Source: Lineus longissimus (Eukaryota > Nemertea > Pilidiophora > Heteronemertea > Lineidae). From it: a DNA stretch of 64,000 nucleotides. A program made the position numbers and the translations under genes. Shown piece after piece: positions 38,101 through 45,430 of the stretch; position 1 is the first letter of the stretch; each line of letters begins with the position of its first letter. The notes beneath the pieces were generated by a model. It saw nothing but the letters and a program-made list of their open reading frames with translations. It had not been told where the DNA came from and did not search any database. The stretch covers positions 14,818,001 through 14,882,000 of the forward strand of contig NC_088317.1 of NCBI RefSeq assembly GCF_910592395.1, in the 5' to 3' direction.

Positions 38101-41100
38101 AATAGCCTACCTAAAGAGATTCTATAAGACACCATAGACTTTCCTTTCCTCTCTTGCAAGGTTGAAACCATCGGGGACGCCTACATGGTCGTATCAGGGA
38201 TTCCAGAGAGATCGGTAAATGTGCACGCTACCGAGATCGCCACCATGGCCCTTGACATCCTCTCCAGCCTCACTGACTTCAAAATCAGACACAAACCGGG
38301 AAAGCAGCTGCAGCTCAGGTCCGGCATTCATACAGGTATGCAGCGTGATGTGTCATTATATGAGATCACCAGGTCCACACCAATGGCCGTCTTGACACCA
38401 GAACACACGCACAGAATTTTGATGTTTTTCGAGTAAGAATCGCTTCCAATCGAACAGCAAGTGCATGGTGGGTTTAAACCGACAAAATGGCATTCTTAAT
38501 GTACAGAGAAGATAGTTACGGACATTGTACAATGTATGTTTGGTGCATACGGGCGGCGAGAAACGATAAAGAAAGCAAAAATTGGACCTCTGTGTCCGGG
38601 AATTTTTCGACTTGTATTATCACCATGTTGAATGAAACAATGTAAAAGTACAAAGAAAGAAATACATGTTCGGGGAATATCATTACTCATATGTTATATT
38701 ATAATGGTCAGACCATTTAAAAGATACAACTACAATTGGAAGAAGCATGGATAAATGAGTCTCAGTTCTAATCCGTGAGTGTTAATCCTGCCGACACTCA
38801 TTCGGAATCTAAAATTGACCTCGACAACGTTGTGAAATAATAGTAACGCTTCTTACCAAGTGTTGGTGATTTCCCCAAAGAACACAACTCGTTATAGTCG
38901 AGCTATCGAAGCCGGCTCACAGAGAATATGGGGACCAGCCCAGCTAATTGGCAGCATGGGCTGCTTGCAAGTAAACACGGTGCTCCATCAGCCGCATTGT
39001 GTCAGTTGAATGCGGGACTTCCAGGGCGAAAAAGGCCATGGTTATGGCAGACTGAAGATACGTGCTTTTTTCATGTTGATATCTACTGTCTTTTAGTAAA
39101 GTGCTAAAGAAACTCAGCCTGCGGCAAAATAATACGGCATAAGACTGGTTGATATGGCGAGTCCTGTATCACTGATATTGTTCGAAAAAACACATGACCG
39201 TCCGTCCATACCTCAAAGATTAAAAGTGCTTAATGGAATCATTTTTCCCCAGGACACTCTATTTCAGGACATTTAAAACTCTGTTGCATTCGTATCAAGT
39301 ACACTGATAGTTTTCCAGCTTCTAGCTGCAGTAGATGGGTTGGGACAGTGATTGTTTTCTTAAATTCAAATTACATAGTCAGATCAGTCTGTGCTTATAC
39401 TCTACAAAAGTAATCCCAGGCAACCACGATTTTAGTAACAAATTCAGTGCAGTAGAAATCCTCATCGAGTGGCTCCGAGTATCAAGTTAAAGATGTTAAG
39501 GAGGGTGCCGTATTTATTTTTTATGACTCTGAAATGGTAACACACATGTAAATATTCGATGGGATAAATAGTTTCGAAAGCTATCCTACCCTGGGAAATG
39601 CAAATCCCGGCGGCGGACTGGATGAATTTGAAATGAGGTGGGGCTGGCGAGTTGGGTGAATGGTACTTCATGCTCTAAAGCCGATGAAGTCGCGGGTGCT
39701 ATGACGTCAGCCTCATGTTATGTACACTGTGCACTATTTGCTGAATGCATTGATCTCAATGGGCGATATGAATAAAGACTATAGAAAATGCTCTTACTTC
39801 ACTTTAGTGTCAGAAAGGCCAAGTGCAAGTGTGCATGTAGTTTTAGATAAAAGTATTTGCTGGTCTGTATCAATATCACCAATTGACAAGCTGGGATTTG
39901 TCGAAAATTGAAAAAAAGCAGAAGTATAAAGACAAATTTAACTTGCATATCAAGTACAGTAGAGCCTCTCTATTAAGGACACTCTCGGGACTGACAGCTA
40001 CTGTCCTTAATAGAGAGGTGTCCTCATTAGAGAGGTCAAACTGAATGGAAAGAACCAATTTGGAACCAAAACTAGTGTCTAATAGAGAGGTGTCAGCTAT
40101 GAGAGGTTCCACAGTTTAAGGAAAAATTGGTGAGCTGATTGGTACAATGTGAGATTTATCCAATGGCCGATCCTTAGTCGCCGTCGTTTCTGCACTCTTA
40201 GAAACAAATGTTTTTGAGGTTCTTAGGGTTTTTCTGCCAACACTTATAATAATCCTGGTTTAGATCCGATGACGATTAACAGAAAAAGGTTCTTTAACGT
40301 TCTTGATTGATGATTTATTATAAAACACGTTCTGCAAAAACAAATATACAAACATGAGGCAATGAAACACATACGGTATTGCGAATGAACATTACAAACG
40401 AATCAAAGAGAAATCGAAAGGAAAGTAATGATACCTAAGAGTGCGATTTTTGTGTTAATATAATGGAAACAGGACTGACGTCTGCGAATGATTCTAAAAA
40501 ATGGCGTTAACCCAACCGAAATACGTAACGTAAATAACAACAAAGACGGCGACGTGATGACGTATCAAAGGACGTAATACAAAAGGACGGGAAAAGAATC
40601 CCCAAAAATGTACAAAGTATTCAAAACAAATCCCTTATGGGTTTTTCAGGGATGTCAAAAACCCTAAATAGAGGTTTTCAGAACCTCAAATCTGCCAAAA
40701 AGCTGCAACCTTTCTCTGGTTCAGGTTAGAAGCATAAAATGCCCCCTGCCCTGGAAAAGTTTCCGGCCCTATTGTATCCTAACTGAATATGGCATATAGT
40801 TCTCAAGAGGCAATGACCGACATCAGCTAGAATCCTTTTATTCCGGACTTTCTATCCTAGGACATTTCAAACCTCTACACCGGCATGGCAGTGGCGTACG
40901 TGTATCACTTTCATACATGTAGAAACGACCACCAAACCAAAACGACGTAACCCTTAAAGGATTACTGGTATTATTAAGGGCAATATTACCCAGCTGTCGA
41001 CTGCCCAGCCATCTCCTCTGGATACAAAGTAGCCATGCAAAAGTACGTGGACAATGCTATACTATAGATCATCTGTGTCCAACACATGTCATTTCATCAT

Positions 41101-44100
41101 GCTTCAGGAGGAGGACGCGGTTTGAATAATCCTAAGGGTCATTATCCTGGTGATAATGATCGGCTTCTTTCATCCGATCTGATGAGGTATACGAATCTAA
41201 TAACTTTCCTATGACTTAATGATCTGTAAAAGCAGGCACCATGTATGTACATGTACCGTGTTCGTGTATTTTTAATTGAACATGGTTACAAACCGTTTTG
41301 TCCTGTACGTAGGAGAAGGAGTCAGGTGCATTGGAAATCGTAACGCATATCTTTAAGAGCGGAAATAAGACATTTATCTGACCCTTTTATGCACCCTTTG
41401 AATATACTGAATTCGCGTATCTTAGCCGTTTCAAGATTTATAGAGTGTCCCCTGAAAAATGTGGCTGGCACGTCTTATTTCTGACGGATTACGGTACAAG
41501 GACATGACTGCCAATACCTCTGAGACTAAAAGCGCATAGAATCCTTTGTTCCTGGGACATTTTCTCCAATAAGGACGCATCAAACTTCTACACCGGTCAC
41601 CGTTTTTCAGAGCACCGCCATCAGTCAGAAAAGGGGGTTAAAGATTCGTGATATTGACTAGAAGTTGGCATTCACGGTCCACTAGATGTTCGCATGAATC
41701 ATTTAATGGCGCCACCGACTCAACAATGTGATGATCTGCCGATCATCAGACAAACCAATCAATCAGATTAATGACATAATCAGTTGATGGCAATTATAAA
41801 CCTTGGTTTTCATACTTGATGTGTACAGCGGCTCAGTAGTTGATGTGGTTGGCATGAACTGATCACCATATTTCTTAGAAACGAAGTAACGTTTAGCAAG
41901 TGAAACAGTTCGATGGCTTATACGCGTGTCTTTTTCAGGAGGTAACTTCCCACCTGATATTTTTCGATTATAAGACCAACTAATTTGAACAGTAATATCA
42001 ATCCAAAACGTGTACATCTCCCAGTCGCAACATGTACATTTTTAACAGATTTTTTCTTCAGATCCAATTTCGATTAAATGAGAAAATGGGGGCATCTCCA
42101 TCAATCGAATCGACACGAAAACTACGTGCACTGGTGGTATAGCAGGCAGATTAAATTACCTTGAGAAAAAGTCAATTTGCTGTCGCAGTTATTAAATTAT
42201 CATCATACCGATCATGTAAAAATCATGTATCTCTTCACTCTACACGAGTCAACGCAGGGAAAAAGATCGTTTAATTTATTGACCTGCTCTACCGATACTA
42301 TTCAGAGTCTGGGCATTCGGCATCATTCGCGTGTCCTAATTTATGCTCGGAACTGGTTTCGCCAACTGATCGTCAGCACTCGGTCGCTGAAAAGTTGTTG
42401 CAGACATGTTGTGGAGCGGGTCCCGCGGTTTGTTTATTTTCTGCCTCACTTCTGAATCTACTTTCCATAAAGCTTGCGATAAGATGATTTTATCTGTAAA
42501 ATTGAGGCATTATAATTTCTGCTTCAAAGAAATTGTTCTAAAAAAGGTGATTTTTTTTGCTGATGACGGTCAGTTTTTACATCAGTAAATCCTATGGTCA
42601 GCTGAGCAATCACTGTCAGTCATCAGTGTGGTGAGGACATCTTTAGTGTAAGGACGAAATATTTACAAAGTTAATTGTTCTGCCAGTGATAAAACAACCA
42701 GTGTCAATAAGTTGACTCATTCCATTCTGTTTAATACTCGCTGATCTATTGTTTACATGCTTTTGTGGGTCCTCGAAACGAAATCTTGGTTCAACTTGTC
42801 TTATCCAACTAATACCATCTCTTTACTGTCTCTTTTGTGCGTAATTTTATTGGAAACAAAGTGTTTCATTACACCAGCGACTGTTCAAGCTACACATCTA
42901 AAACAAACACGATCAAGGCGACAGTCAATTTCGCAGTCCAGTAGTAAAATGTGTCTTGCAATGTCAATTGAAAGATACATATCTTGGTAATGAAGGCAAG
43001 GAGAGATTCATATCGCATCTTTGGTGCGGATATGCGCGGCATATAATTAGGAAGTAAAAGCAATGACTTGGGCTACGGGAAAATTAGAGGATGACCACGC
43101 AAATTGATTCTAAAATTCTTTTTGGTTTGTGAACAGTTTTTCTGCAATAGTTTGCAATCTCAGATTTAGTTTTACCCTAGAACAGCAGAAATACGAGTTT
43201 TATTAATATACAAGGTCAAAATAGTTAATTGGTGGCAACTACGCGTTGCGTTTCCTGCCTTCGAATGTTCTCTCACTCCTCTCAAAATGGAGGCAACAAT
43301 GGCGTGACGCTCCTGATGACTGTGGTGCAGATGATTTCGGGAGGGTTGGCTCTTACTGATTTTTTCCTTCTTATCATGTTAATTAGTTATTCATGGATAA
43401 AGGTTTTTGGTTCATTCGTCAAGATGATTTCACAGCGCAGAGTACATTGTATTGTTATATTGCGCACATTCAGAAAATTGGTCCTTTAAAATAAGAAATA
43501 AGGGTATGGGTTGGTTGGGGTGGGGGCCTAGACATACTCGTTATCGGCCCGAGTTAGTTATAACTGAGTACATTTAAATAAATTTCCTGCTATCACAATG
43601 TTTCTCATTTAGGTCCGGTCGTTGCCGGTGTGGTGGGGCTGAAGATGCCGCGTTACTGCTTGTTTGGTGATACGGTCAACACAGCCTCGAGGATGGAGTC
43701 TTCCAGTTATGGTGAGGCTAATGAATTTAGTTCCCACTTGTTAGATACAGTCCAATATCCACGCGAGCGAGTCACACCGACATGGTCGAGTATCATATCT
43801 AAATATCATATCTTAATTGTTTTACAATGTTTTACTTTTTATAATTGATTATACCATCGTCTTGACCACGGAGGTGTTGGTGAGACAAAAACAATTCAGT
43901 TGGTATAGAATGTGACAAATACAGCAGATTCTCGGGCTCGGGGACCAAAATATATCATGTTTTAGGTTCCCGTATTTAGAATAAATACTGATCCCTCACT
44001 GTTGGTATCGATTGCCTCACCAACCGCCACTCGGGTGGAGCTCTCATTTTGTCCAACATCTCGACAGCCGCTTCGGTTTTGGCTTACATCTGATAGCTCC

Positions 44101-45004
44101 ACCAACGATTGTTTGGTGAGACAACTAATACCCTCGATTTTTTGGAGCACCCTGAGTAAAAGTGATCATACTTACCAATCGCAATCTTTTGTCGTTACTT
44201 CTTCAGCACTCCGAATACACGTTAGTCCGAACACACAATCCGTCCTTGCAGAAATTGGGGGTTTCCACTTAGCGGAAAGAGGGAAGGTTTCTATGAAGGT
44301 AAATATACATTACAGTACTCGAATCTAAGACAAATGCCCAAAGACACATACAAGTATTTACTGCATTAGGAGATGATAAGGATGAAGCAGTCGAAAATGA
44401 AAATACTCAGTAAAATGTGTAAAGAAAAATGGCCGTCATAAATCAGATAACCACTTAAACATTACCTTTTTGCCTTACTTTTATCCTGTTTCTGTCTTCT
44501 GTTGGATCCTAAGATTACTGTTGAATGATAATCATGTGTTATGGAGTGGATTCAATTTGAACATCAGGTGGTATAATCGCCGAATTCAAATCATGCCCTA
44601 AACTGTAGTTCTTGACCAACAGTGCACTCTAAGATAAACAGTGTTTTTTTTAGCTTTTAAAGAAGTTGATTTTTTTTTTACCAACATACATTATGCACCC
44701 TCTAAATGTGTTATCGGTGAAATGTAAAAAATACGATTTTTGAGATTCCGAAAAGACTTTTCAAAAGCTCAAAATCTTTATTTCAAAGAGCGAGTGCGCG
44801 AAAAGTATTCGTACTCGTATTATCATTGCATTATCAATTTGCGATACTGAATAATTTGGAAATATCTTAGACTTTGCTTTCAAACTTCTGTTTTAGGGAA
44901 AGGAAGACATGACGACATACTGGTTACAGGGAAAAGATGGATTCGAAAAGCCACTCCCGGACCTGGCACTGGCGTTACCGCTGTCAGAGCACAACATCAA
45001 ATGA
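10452..45004 (+). CDS. Receptor-type (membrane) guanylate cyclase, natriuretic peptide receptor-like, 21 exons
   Basis: It binds an extracellular ligand and makes cGMP from GTP at the plasma membrane. Exons: 10452-11169, 16586-16696, 19815-20005, 20782-20917, 21269-21496, 21835-21913, 22739-22838, 27084-27239, 27692-27769, 28430-28534, 28986-29057, 30031-30193, 32868-33020, 33459-33633, 34021-34161, 34658-34781, 35704-35772, 38161-38335, 43613-43711, 44207-44298, 44897-45004. They total 3273 bp (1090 residues plus stop). All junctions are GT-AG and in frame. Signal peptide about 1-33; ANF-receptor ligand domain to about 460; membrane span about 464-487; pseudokinase about 520-800, keeping VAMKK and DFG but with HGRLKSSN where a catalytic HRD would be; coiled linker about 822-870 (LLHQMLPK); cyclase about 878-1075. 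The cyclase keeps both metal Asp ([12 protein letters not shown]), the guanine-choosing Glu and Cys ([16 protein letters not shown]) and NTASRME. It should be active. The ligand is unknown; NPR-A/B-like is the closest architecture. AATAAA lies 420 bp past the stop. A second ATG at 10470 could also start it. Confidence 0.95.
15708..16335. mobile_element. Inverted-repeat-bounded element containing a minisatellite
   Basis: The left end (15708-15740: AGGTTAAGTGGTACAATTAT...ACCCCAG) is an inverted copy of the right end (about 16297-16335: CAGGGTTATAATTGTACCAC TTTACCT). Between them sits the 83-bp array. This looks like a non-autonomous DNA transposon whose subterminal region has been amplified. 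Confidence 0.65.
15765..16346. repeat. 83-bp tandem repeat, seven copies
   Basis: Units start at 15765, 15848, 15931, 16014, 16097, 16180 and 16263, each with G(T/C)ACTGACTGATCTATTC. Each unit contains GGGGCTATAGTTGCCCC, or a near version, able to form a 5-bp GC stem. The units have constant length and only scattered substitutions. Confidence 0.95.
16586..16696 (+). CDS. Guanylate cyclase exon 2
   Basis: It encodes residues 240-276 ([16 protein letters not shown]...[12 protein letters not shown]), the core of the second ANF-receptor lobe. The acceptor is TCTTCAG and the donor GTAAGT. Confidence 0.93.
16697..19814. other. Guanylate cyclase intron 2 (3.1 kb)
   Basis: AT-rich, with a short ATT microsatellite (18621-18640) and a small inverted repeat around 18430-18460 (CAATTCCATTCTCC / GGAGAATGGAATTG). 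No coding exon is recognised. Confidence 0.85.
19815..20005 (+). CDS. Guanylate cyclase exon 3
   Basis: It encodes residues 277-340 of the ectodomain, ending FLPMNDLER. The donor is GTAAGA at 20006. Other open sequence downstream in the same frame is intronic. Confidence 0.9.
20006..20781. other. Guanylate cyclase intron 3
   Basis: 776 bp. It contains a 16-bp tandem repeat at 20636-20700 shortly before the acceptor (TTCTAG at 20776-20781). Confidence 0.85.
20636..20700. repeat. 16-bp tandem repeat, four copies
   Basis: The unit is GGGAACAGAGAACAGT, nearly exact, about 80 bp upstream of exon 4. It is purine-rich on the sense strand. Confidence 0.93.
20782..20917 (+). CDS. Guanylate cyclase exon 4
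   Basis: It encodes residues 341-385 ([23 protein letters not shown]...MFNRSFL), matching the helix-rich part of the ANF-receptor fold. NDT and NRS are possible N-glycan sites. The acceptor is TTCTAG and the donor GTAAGA. Confidence 0.92.
20918..21268. other. Guanylate cyclase intron 4 (351 bp)
   Basis: Plain GT-AG intron. Nothing notable is seen. Confidence 0.85.
21269..21496 (+). CDS. Guanylate cyclase exon 5 (membrane-proximal ectodomain)
   Basis: It encodes residues 386-461, starting [18 protein letters not shown], the typical FxGVTG-to-juxtamembrane region. Two membrane-proximal Cys (CGWNNEYC) lie just before the membrane span. The donor is GTTAGT at 21497. Confidence 0.93.
21497..21834. 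other. Guanylate cyclase intron 5 (338 bp)
   Basis: It includes a C/T-rich stretch (21580-21690) that partly resembles 13525-13600 in intron 1, probably an old interspersed repeat. Confidence 0.75.
21835..21913 (+). CDS. Guanylate cyclase exon 6 (transmembrane helix)
   Basis: It encodes residues 462-487. The hydrophobic span runs [20 protein letters not shown] and is followed by TYFYR. The acceptor is GTTTTCAG and the donor GTAAGC. Confidence 0.94.
21914..22738. other. Guanylate cyclase intron 6 (825 bp)
   Basis: No exon is seen. A GGTTCGAATCAG-like word at 22455 is tRNA B-box-like but has no matching A box. Confidence 0.8.
22739..22838 (+). CDS. Guanylate cyclase exon 7 (start of intracellular part)
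   Basis: It encodes residues 488-521: [22 protein letters not shown], the conserved RK...LE..L...W.I...D/E juxtamembrane signature of receptor guanylate cyclases. The donor is GTATGT. Confidence 0.93.
23454..23635. mobile_element. hAT-like MITE
   Basis: The termini are CAGGGGCGTAGCTAG at 23454 and the inverted CTAGCTACGCCCTTG ending at 23635, 182 bp in all. This terminus is of the type seen in hAT-superfamily MITEs. An 8-bp target duplication is not visible, so it is old or mis-bounded. A related sequence fragment starts at 49683. Confidence 0.65.
25870..26061. mobile_element. Dispersed 'CACTCTTAGA' MITE family copy
   Basis: It ends with AACCTTTATTTCTAAGAGTG near 26060 and begins with a diverged inverse (GCACTCGTAAAAATATAGG, 25874). 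The interior has TTCAAAAACC and a GGCCAACGCAGG word also present at 4070. Sister copies lie near 29594, 40193 and 44624. Confidence 0.6.
26189..26316. repeat. Cluster of GC-rich palindromes, copy 1
   Basis: A 128-bp block with three successive imperfect palindromes of the form CCTGTT(T/C)GGC..GCCAAACAGG. It is the inverted counterpart of 34360-34487 in intron 15. Confidence 0.85.
27084..27239 (+). CDS. Guanylate cyclase exon 8 (N-terminal pseudokinase region)
   Basis: It encodes residues 522-573. It is Ser-rich ([26 protein letters not shown]) and ends TEVGIYK. This corresponds to the juxtamembrane serine cluster and degenerate glycine loop; in mammalian NPRs serines here are phosphorylated. 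The acceptor is CAATAG and the donor GTGAGT. Confidence 0.9.
27240..27691. other. Guanylate cyclase intron 8 (452 bp, mostly MITE)
   Basis: The MITE at 27336-27659 fills over 70 percent of this intron and ends 32 bp before the acceptor at 27691. Confidence 0.85.
27336..27659. mobile_element. MITE with about 28-bp inverted termini
   Basis: The left end GGGGCTGCGTGCGCGTAACA followed by ATATTCTA is matched in inverse at the right end (TAGAATATTGGTACGAGCAC, then CGGTCCCC). The flanks TTA and ATTA hint at a TWA-type target. It has no coding capacity; repeated GGGGGT(C/A) runs are inside both ends. Confidence 0.75.
27692..27769 (+). CDS. Guanylate cyclase exon 9 (pseudokinase beta-3 lysine)
   Basis: It encodes residues 574-599: [16 protein letters not shown]...LELKE. 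The VAMKK lysine, equivalent to the ATP-anchoring Lys of kinases, is kept. The acceptor is TTTCAG and the donor GTAAGC. Confidence 0.93.
27770..28429. other. Guanylate cyclase intron 9 (660 bp)
   Basis: It contains an ACATGTACATGT run (28219-28236) and a T-rich pre-acceptor tract. Nothing else is seen. Confidence 0.8.
28430..28534 (+). CDS. Guanylate cyclase exon 10
   Basis: It encodes residues 600-634: [16 protein letters not shown]...[13 protein letters not shown], the kinase-like hinge with the conserved (E/Q)YC.KGSL. The donor is GTTTGT. Confidence 0.94.
28535..28985. other. Guanylate cyclase intron 10 (451 bp)
   Basis: No feature is recognised beyond the GT-AG ends. Confidence 0.8.
28986..29057 (+). 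CDS. Guanylate cyclase exon 11
   Basis: It encodes residues 635-658: [24 protein letters not shown], the kinase-like segment following KGSLQ. The acceptor is ACAAAG and the donor GTGAGT. Confidence 0.93.
29058..30030. other. Guanylate cyclase intron 11 (973 bp)
   Basis: It holds a copy of the 'GAATCC...TTCCCCGGACATT' family (about 29296-29375) and a 'CACTCTTAGA' MITE copy (29592-29810). Confidence 0.75.
29592..29810. mobile_element. Dispersed 'CACTCTTAGA' MITE family copy
   Basis: It starts TACACTCTTAGAAGAAGGG, then TTTTTGAGCTTTTC, GTAGAGGTTTTTTGG and ATTTATGTTGGCCGAAGAGTG near the end. The order of words matches 25870-26061. Confidence 0.65.
30031..30193 (+). CDS. Guanylate cyclase exon 12 (pseudokinase catalytic-loop and DFG)
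   Basis: It encodes residues 659-712: [44 protein letters not shown] replaces the HRDxKxxN of active kinases, so the catalytic Asp is lacking, as in all receptor guanylate cyclases. DFG is kept. The donor is GTGAGA at 30194. Confidence 0.95.
30194..32867. other. Guanylate cyclase intron 12 (2.7 kb)
   Basis: A small inverted repeat (CAGTGGGTAAAGGTAT at 30504 and its inverse near 30706) bounds about 215 bp, perhaps a MITE. Otherwise it is anonymous. A 165-codon open frame at 30540-31037 has no recognisable similarity. Confidence 0.7.
32868..33020 (+). CDS. Guanylate cyclase exon 13
   Basis: It encodes residues 713-763: [34 protein letters not shown] (the APE region), ending NEPK. The acceptor is TTTCCAG and the donor GTACTA, a weaker site. 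Confidence 0.94.
33021..33458. other. Guanylate cyclase intron 13 (438 bp)
   Basis: No exon is seen. A minus-strand GVRQG word near 33235 is discussed among rejected items. Confidence 0.8.
33459..33633 (+). CDS. Guanylate cyclase exon 14 (end of pseudokinase)
   Basis: It encodes residues 764-821: [16 protein letters not shown]..., [20 protein letters not shown], the conserved C-lobe end. The acceptor is CTTACAG and the donor GTAAGA. Confidence 0.95.
33634..34020. other. Guanylate cyclase intron 14 (387 bp)
   Basis: Nothing is recognised besides splice sites. Confidence 0.8.
34021..34161 (+). CDS. Guanylate cyclase exon 15 (coiled-coil linker)
   Basis: It encodes residues 822-868: [45 protein letters not shown], the dimerising linker before the cyclase domain. 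The donor is GTAGGT at 34162. Confidence 0.95.
34162..34657. other. Guanylate cyclase intron 15 (496 bp, mostly palindrome cluster)
   Basis: About 240 bp (34250-34487) consist of the GC-rich palindrome cluster. A 'TTCTTATAAC...AATCTTGTGAC' inverted word follows at 34558-34594. Confidence 0.8.
34250..34487. repeat. Cluster of GC-rich palindromes, copy 2 (longer)
   Basis: Several imperfect palindromes occur in a row, for example CCTGTTTGGCAAGCC followed by its inverse GGCTGGCCGAACAGG (34365-34395). 34360-34487 is the inverted counterpart of 26189-26316; 34250-34359 holds further degenerate units. Confidence 0.85.
34658..34781 (+). CDS. Guanylate cyclase exon 16 (start of catalytic domain)
   Basis: It encodes residues 869-910: [37 protein letters not shown]. 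The Asp of FSDI is the first metal ligand. The acceptor is TTTTCAG and the donor GTGAGT. Confidence 0.96.
34782..35703. other. Guanylate cyclase intron 16 (922 bp)
   Basis: No repeats or exons are recognised. Confidence 0.8.
35704..35772 (+). CDS. Guanylate cyclase exon 17
   Basis: It encodes residues 911-933: [23 protein letters not shown], an invariant helix of the catalytic fold. The acceptor is TGATAG and the donor GTAGGA. Confidence 0.94.
35968..36800. repeat. 49-bp minisatellite, 17 copies
   Basis: TGTACTCG recurs in register every 49 bp from 35968 to 36752 (17 units) without any length change. The unit includes TACGTGTTCTGAGGCGTG and AAGCCGACCACGACGTGTTG. The array is rich in ACGT/CGTG words and CpG. 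Long minus-strand open frames across it are products of the repeat. Confidence 0.97.
37805..37985 (+). mobile_element. tRNA-derived SINE
   Basis: A polymerase III A box TGGCATAGTGG (37817-37827) lies 45 bp before a B-box-like GGTTCGACT (37862-37870), the spacing of a tRNA. It is followed by AGCAAGACACTCTACAAGAG and a CCCAGGC body as in tRNA-SINEs. It has degenerated and is not a functional tRNA. Confidence 0.65.
38161..38335 (+). CDS. Guanylate cyclase exon 18 (purine-binding Glu, second metal Asp)
   Basis: It encodes residues 934-991: [17 protein letters not shown]..., LQLRSGIHT. Glu of VETI selects guanine and Asp of GDAY binds metal. The donor is GTATGC at 38336. Confidence 0.96.
39957..40114. 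mobile_element. Pogo/Tigger-like MITE
   Basis: It begins TA-CAGTAGAGCCTCTCTATT and ends GAGAGGTTCCACAG. AGAGAGGTGTC words on alternate strands make internal inverted repeats. The length of 158 bp and the CAGT(A/G)GA(A/G)CCTC terminus fit Tc1-mariner/pogo MITEs. The flanking TA is clear only on the left. Confidence 0.7.
40193..40447. mobile_element. Dispersed 'CACTCTTAGA' MITE family copy
   Basis: The left terminus GCACTCTTAGAAACAAATG (40193) is inversely matched by TACCTAAGAGTGC ending about 40447. The interior is AT-rich and non-coding. Confidence 0.65.
41538..41606. repeat. Dispersed 'GAATCCTTTGTTCC...CACCGG' repeat
   Basis: GAATCCTTTGTTCCTGGGAC and CAAACTTCTACACCGG recur at about 40829-40890 and, inverted, at 29296-29375 and 57543-57600. 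This is an unnamed short interspersed family. Confidence 0.55.
43613..43711 (+). CDS. Guanylate cyclase exon 19 (GTP-selecting Cys, catalytic Asn/Arg)
   Basis: It encodes residues 992-1024: [31 protein letters not shown]. Cys of RYC, plus the Asn and Arg of VNTASRM needed for catalysis, are all present. The donor is GTGAGG. Confidence 0.96.
43712..44206. other. Guanylate cyclase intron 19 (495 bp)
   Basis: It contains an internal near-palindrome around 43995-44140 in which TGGTGAGACA / GGTTGGTGAGG-like words repeat on opposite strands. No exon is seen. Confidence 0.65.
44207..44298 (+). CDS. Guanylate cyclase exon 20
   Basis: It encodes residues 1025-1055: [20 protein letters not shown] ..., KVSMK, the end of the catalytic domain. 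The donor is GTAAAT. Confidence 0.94.
44299..44896. other. Guanylate cyclase intron 20 (598 bp)
   Basis: It carries a 'CACTCTTAGA' family copy at 44624-44794 and no other structure. Confidence 0.75.
44624..44794. mobile_element. Dispersed 'CACTCTTAGA' MITE family copy
   Basis: The left end GCACTCTAAGATAAACAG and the right end TTTATTTCAAAGAGCGAGTG are imperfect inverse complements. It contains CAAAAGCTCAAAA, as in other copies. Confidence 0.65.
44897..45004 (+). CDS. Guanylate cyclase terminal exon 21
   Basis: It encodes residues 1056-1090: [20 protein letters not shown] ..., stop TGA 45002-45004. The K(G/E)...TYWL.G motif closes the cyclase domain; the tail is short, with no PDZ-type end that I recognise. 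Confidence 0.96.
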   Translation, partial: GKEDMTTYWLQGKDGFEKPLPDLALALPLSEHNIK

Positions 45005-45424
45005 CACGGTCTGATTCTGATGTACAGACTAGACATTGTGATTGTAAGGATTATTTGTTATGTAACAGGGTTGCTTTTGGCTTATGATTTGTTACAGCCG
45101 AAACGAAAACGACAGGGCTGAGTGGGCTAAGCTCAGTAGAGCAGTCAGGACCGAGTCCATTTCCGCTGACTCGGTCTTTTTGCCGTGGTTGCTGTCGCGA
45201 GAAAACTACGCTTTGCCCGAGTGGTATTTGATGCTCAGATTTACCTGCGACCCTGGTTTGTGGGAACCATTATGAGTACCATTTTGCTATTTGTATGCCA
45301 GTGGCTTGAAGCCAGTTTTGCATTAATAACCACCCTTTTATGCCCTACTTGTCCCTTCTAACATACTTTGGACGCTGTACTTAAAAAATGGCCATCACAC
45401 CCTATGTATATTTGTATAGAATCA

Positions 45425-45430
45425 AATAAA
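45425..45430 (+). promoter_or_regulatory. Polyadenylation signal of the guanylate cyclase
   Basis: AATAAA 420 bp after the stop codon, followed by a GT/T-rich stretch (TGTTGTTGATTTTTTTGTT) typical of a downstream element. Confidence 0.65.

Larger units (their letters stand above)
35773..38160. other. Guanylate cyclase intron 17 (2.4 kb)
   Basis: It contains the 49-bp minisatellite (35968-36800) and a tRNA-derived SINE (37805-37985). No additional exon is recognised. Confidence 0.85.
38336..43612. other. Guanylate cyclase intron 18 (5.3 kb)
   Basis: It contains a pogo/Tigger-like MITE (39957-40114), a 'CACTCTTAGA' MITE (40193-40447), a further fragment of it near 40620-40720, and copies of the 'GAATCCTTT...CACCGG' family (about 40829-40890 and 41538-41606). 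No exon is recognised. Confidence 0.8.
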
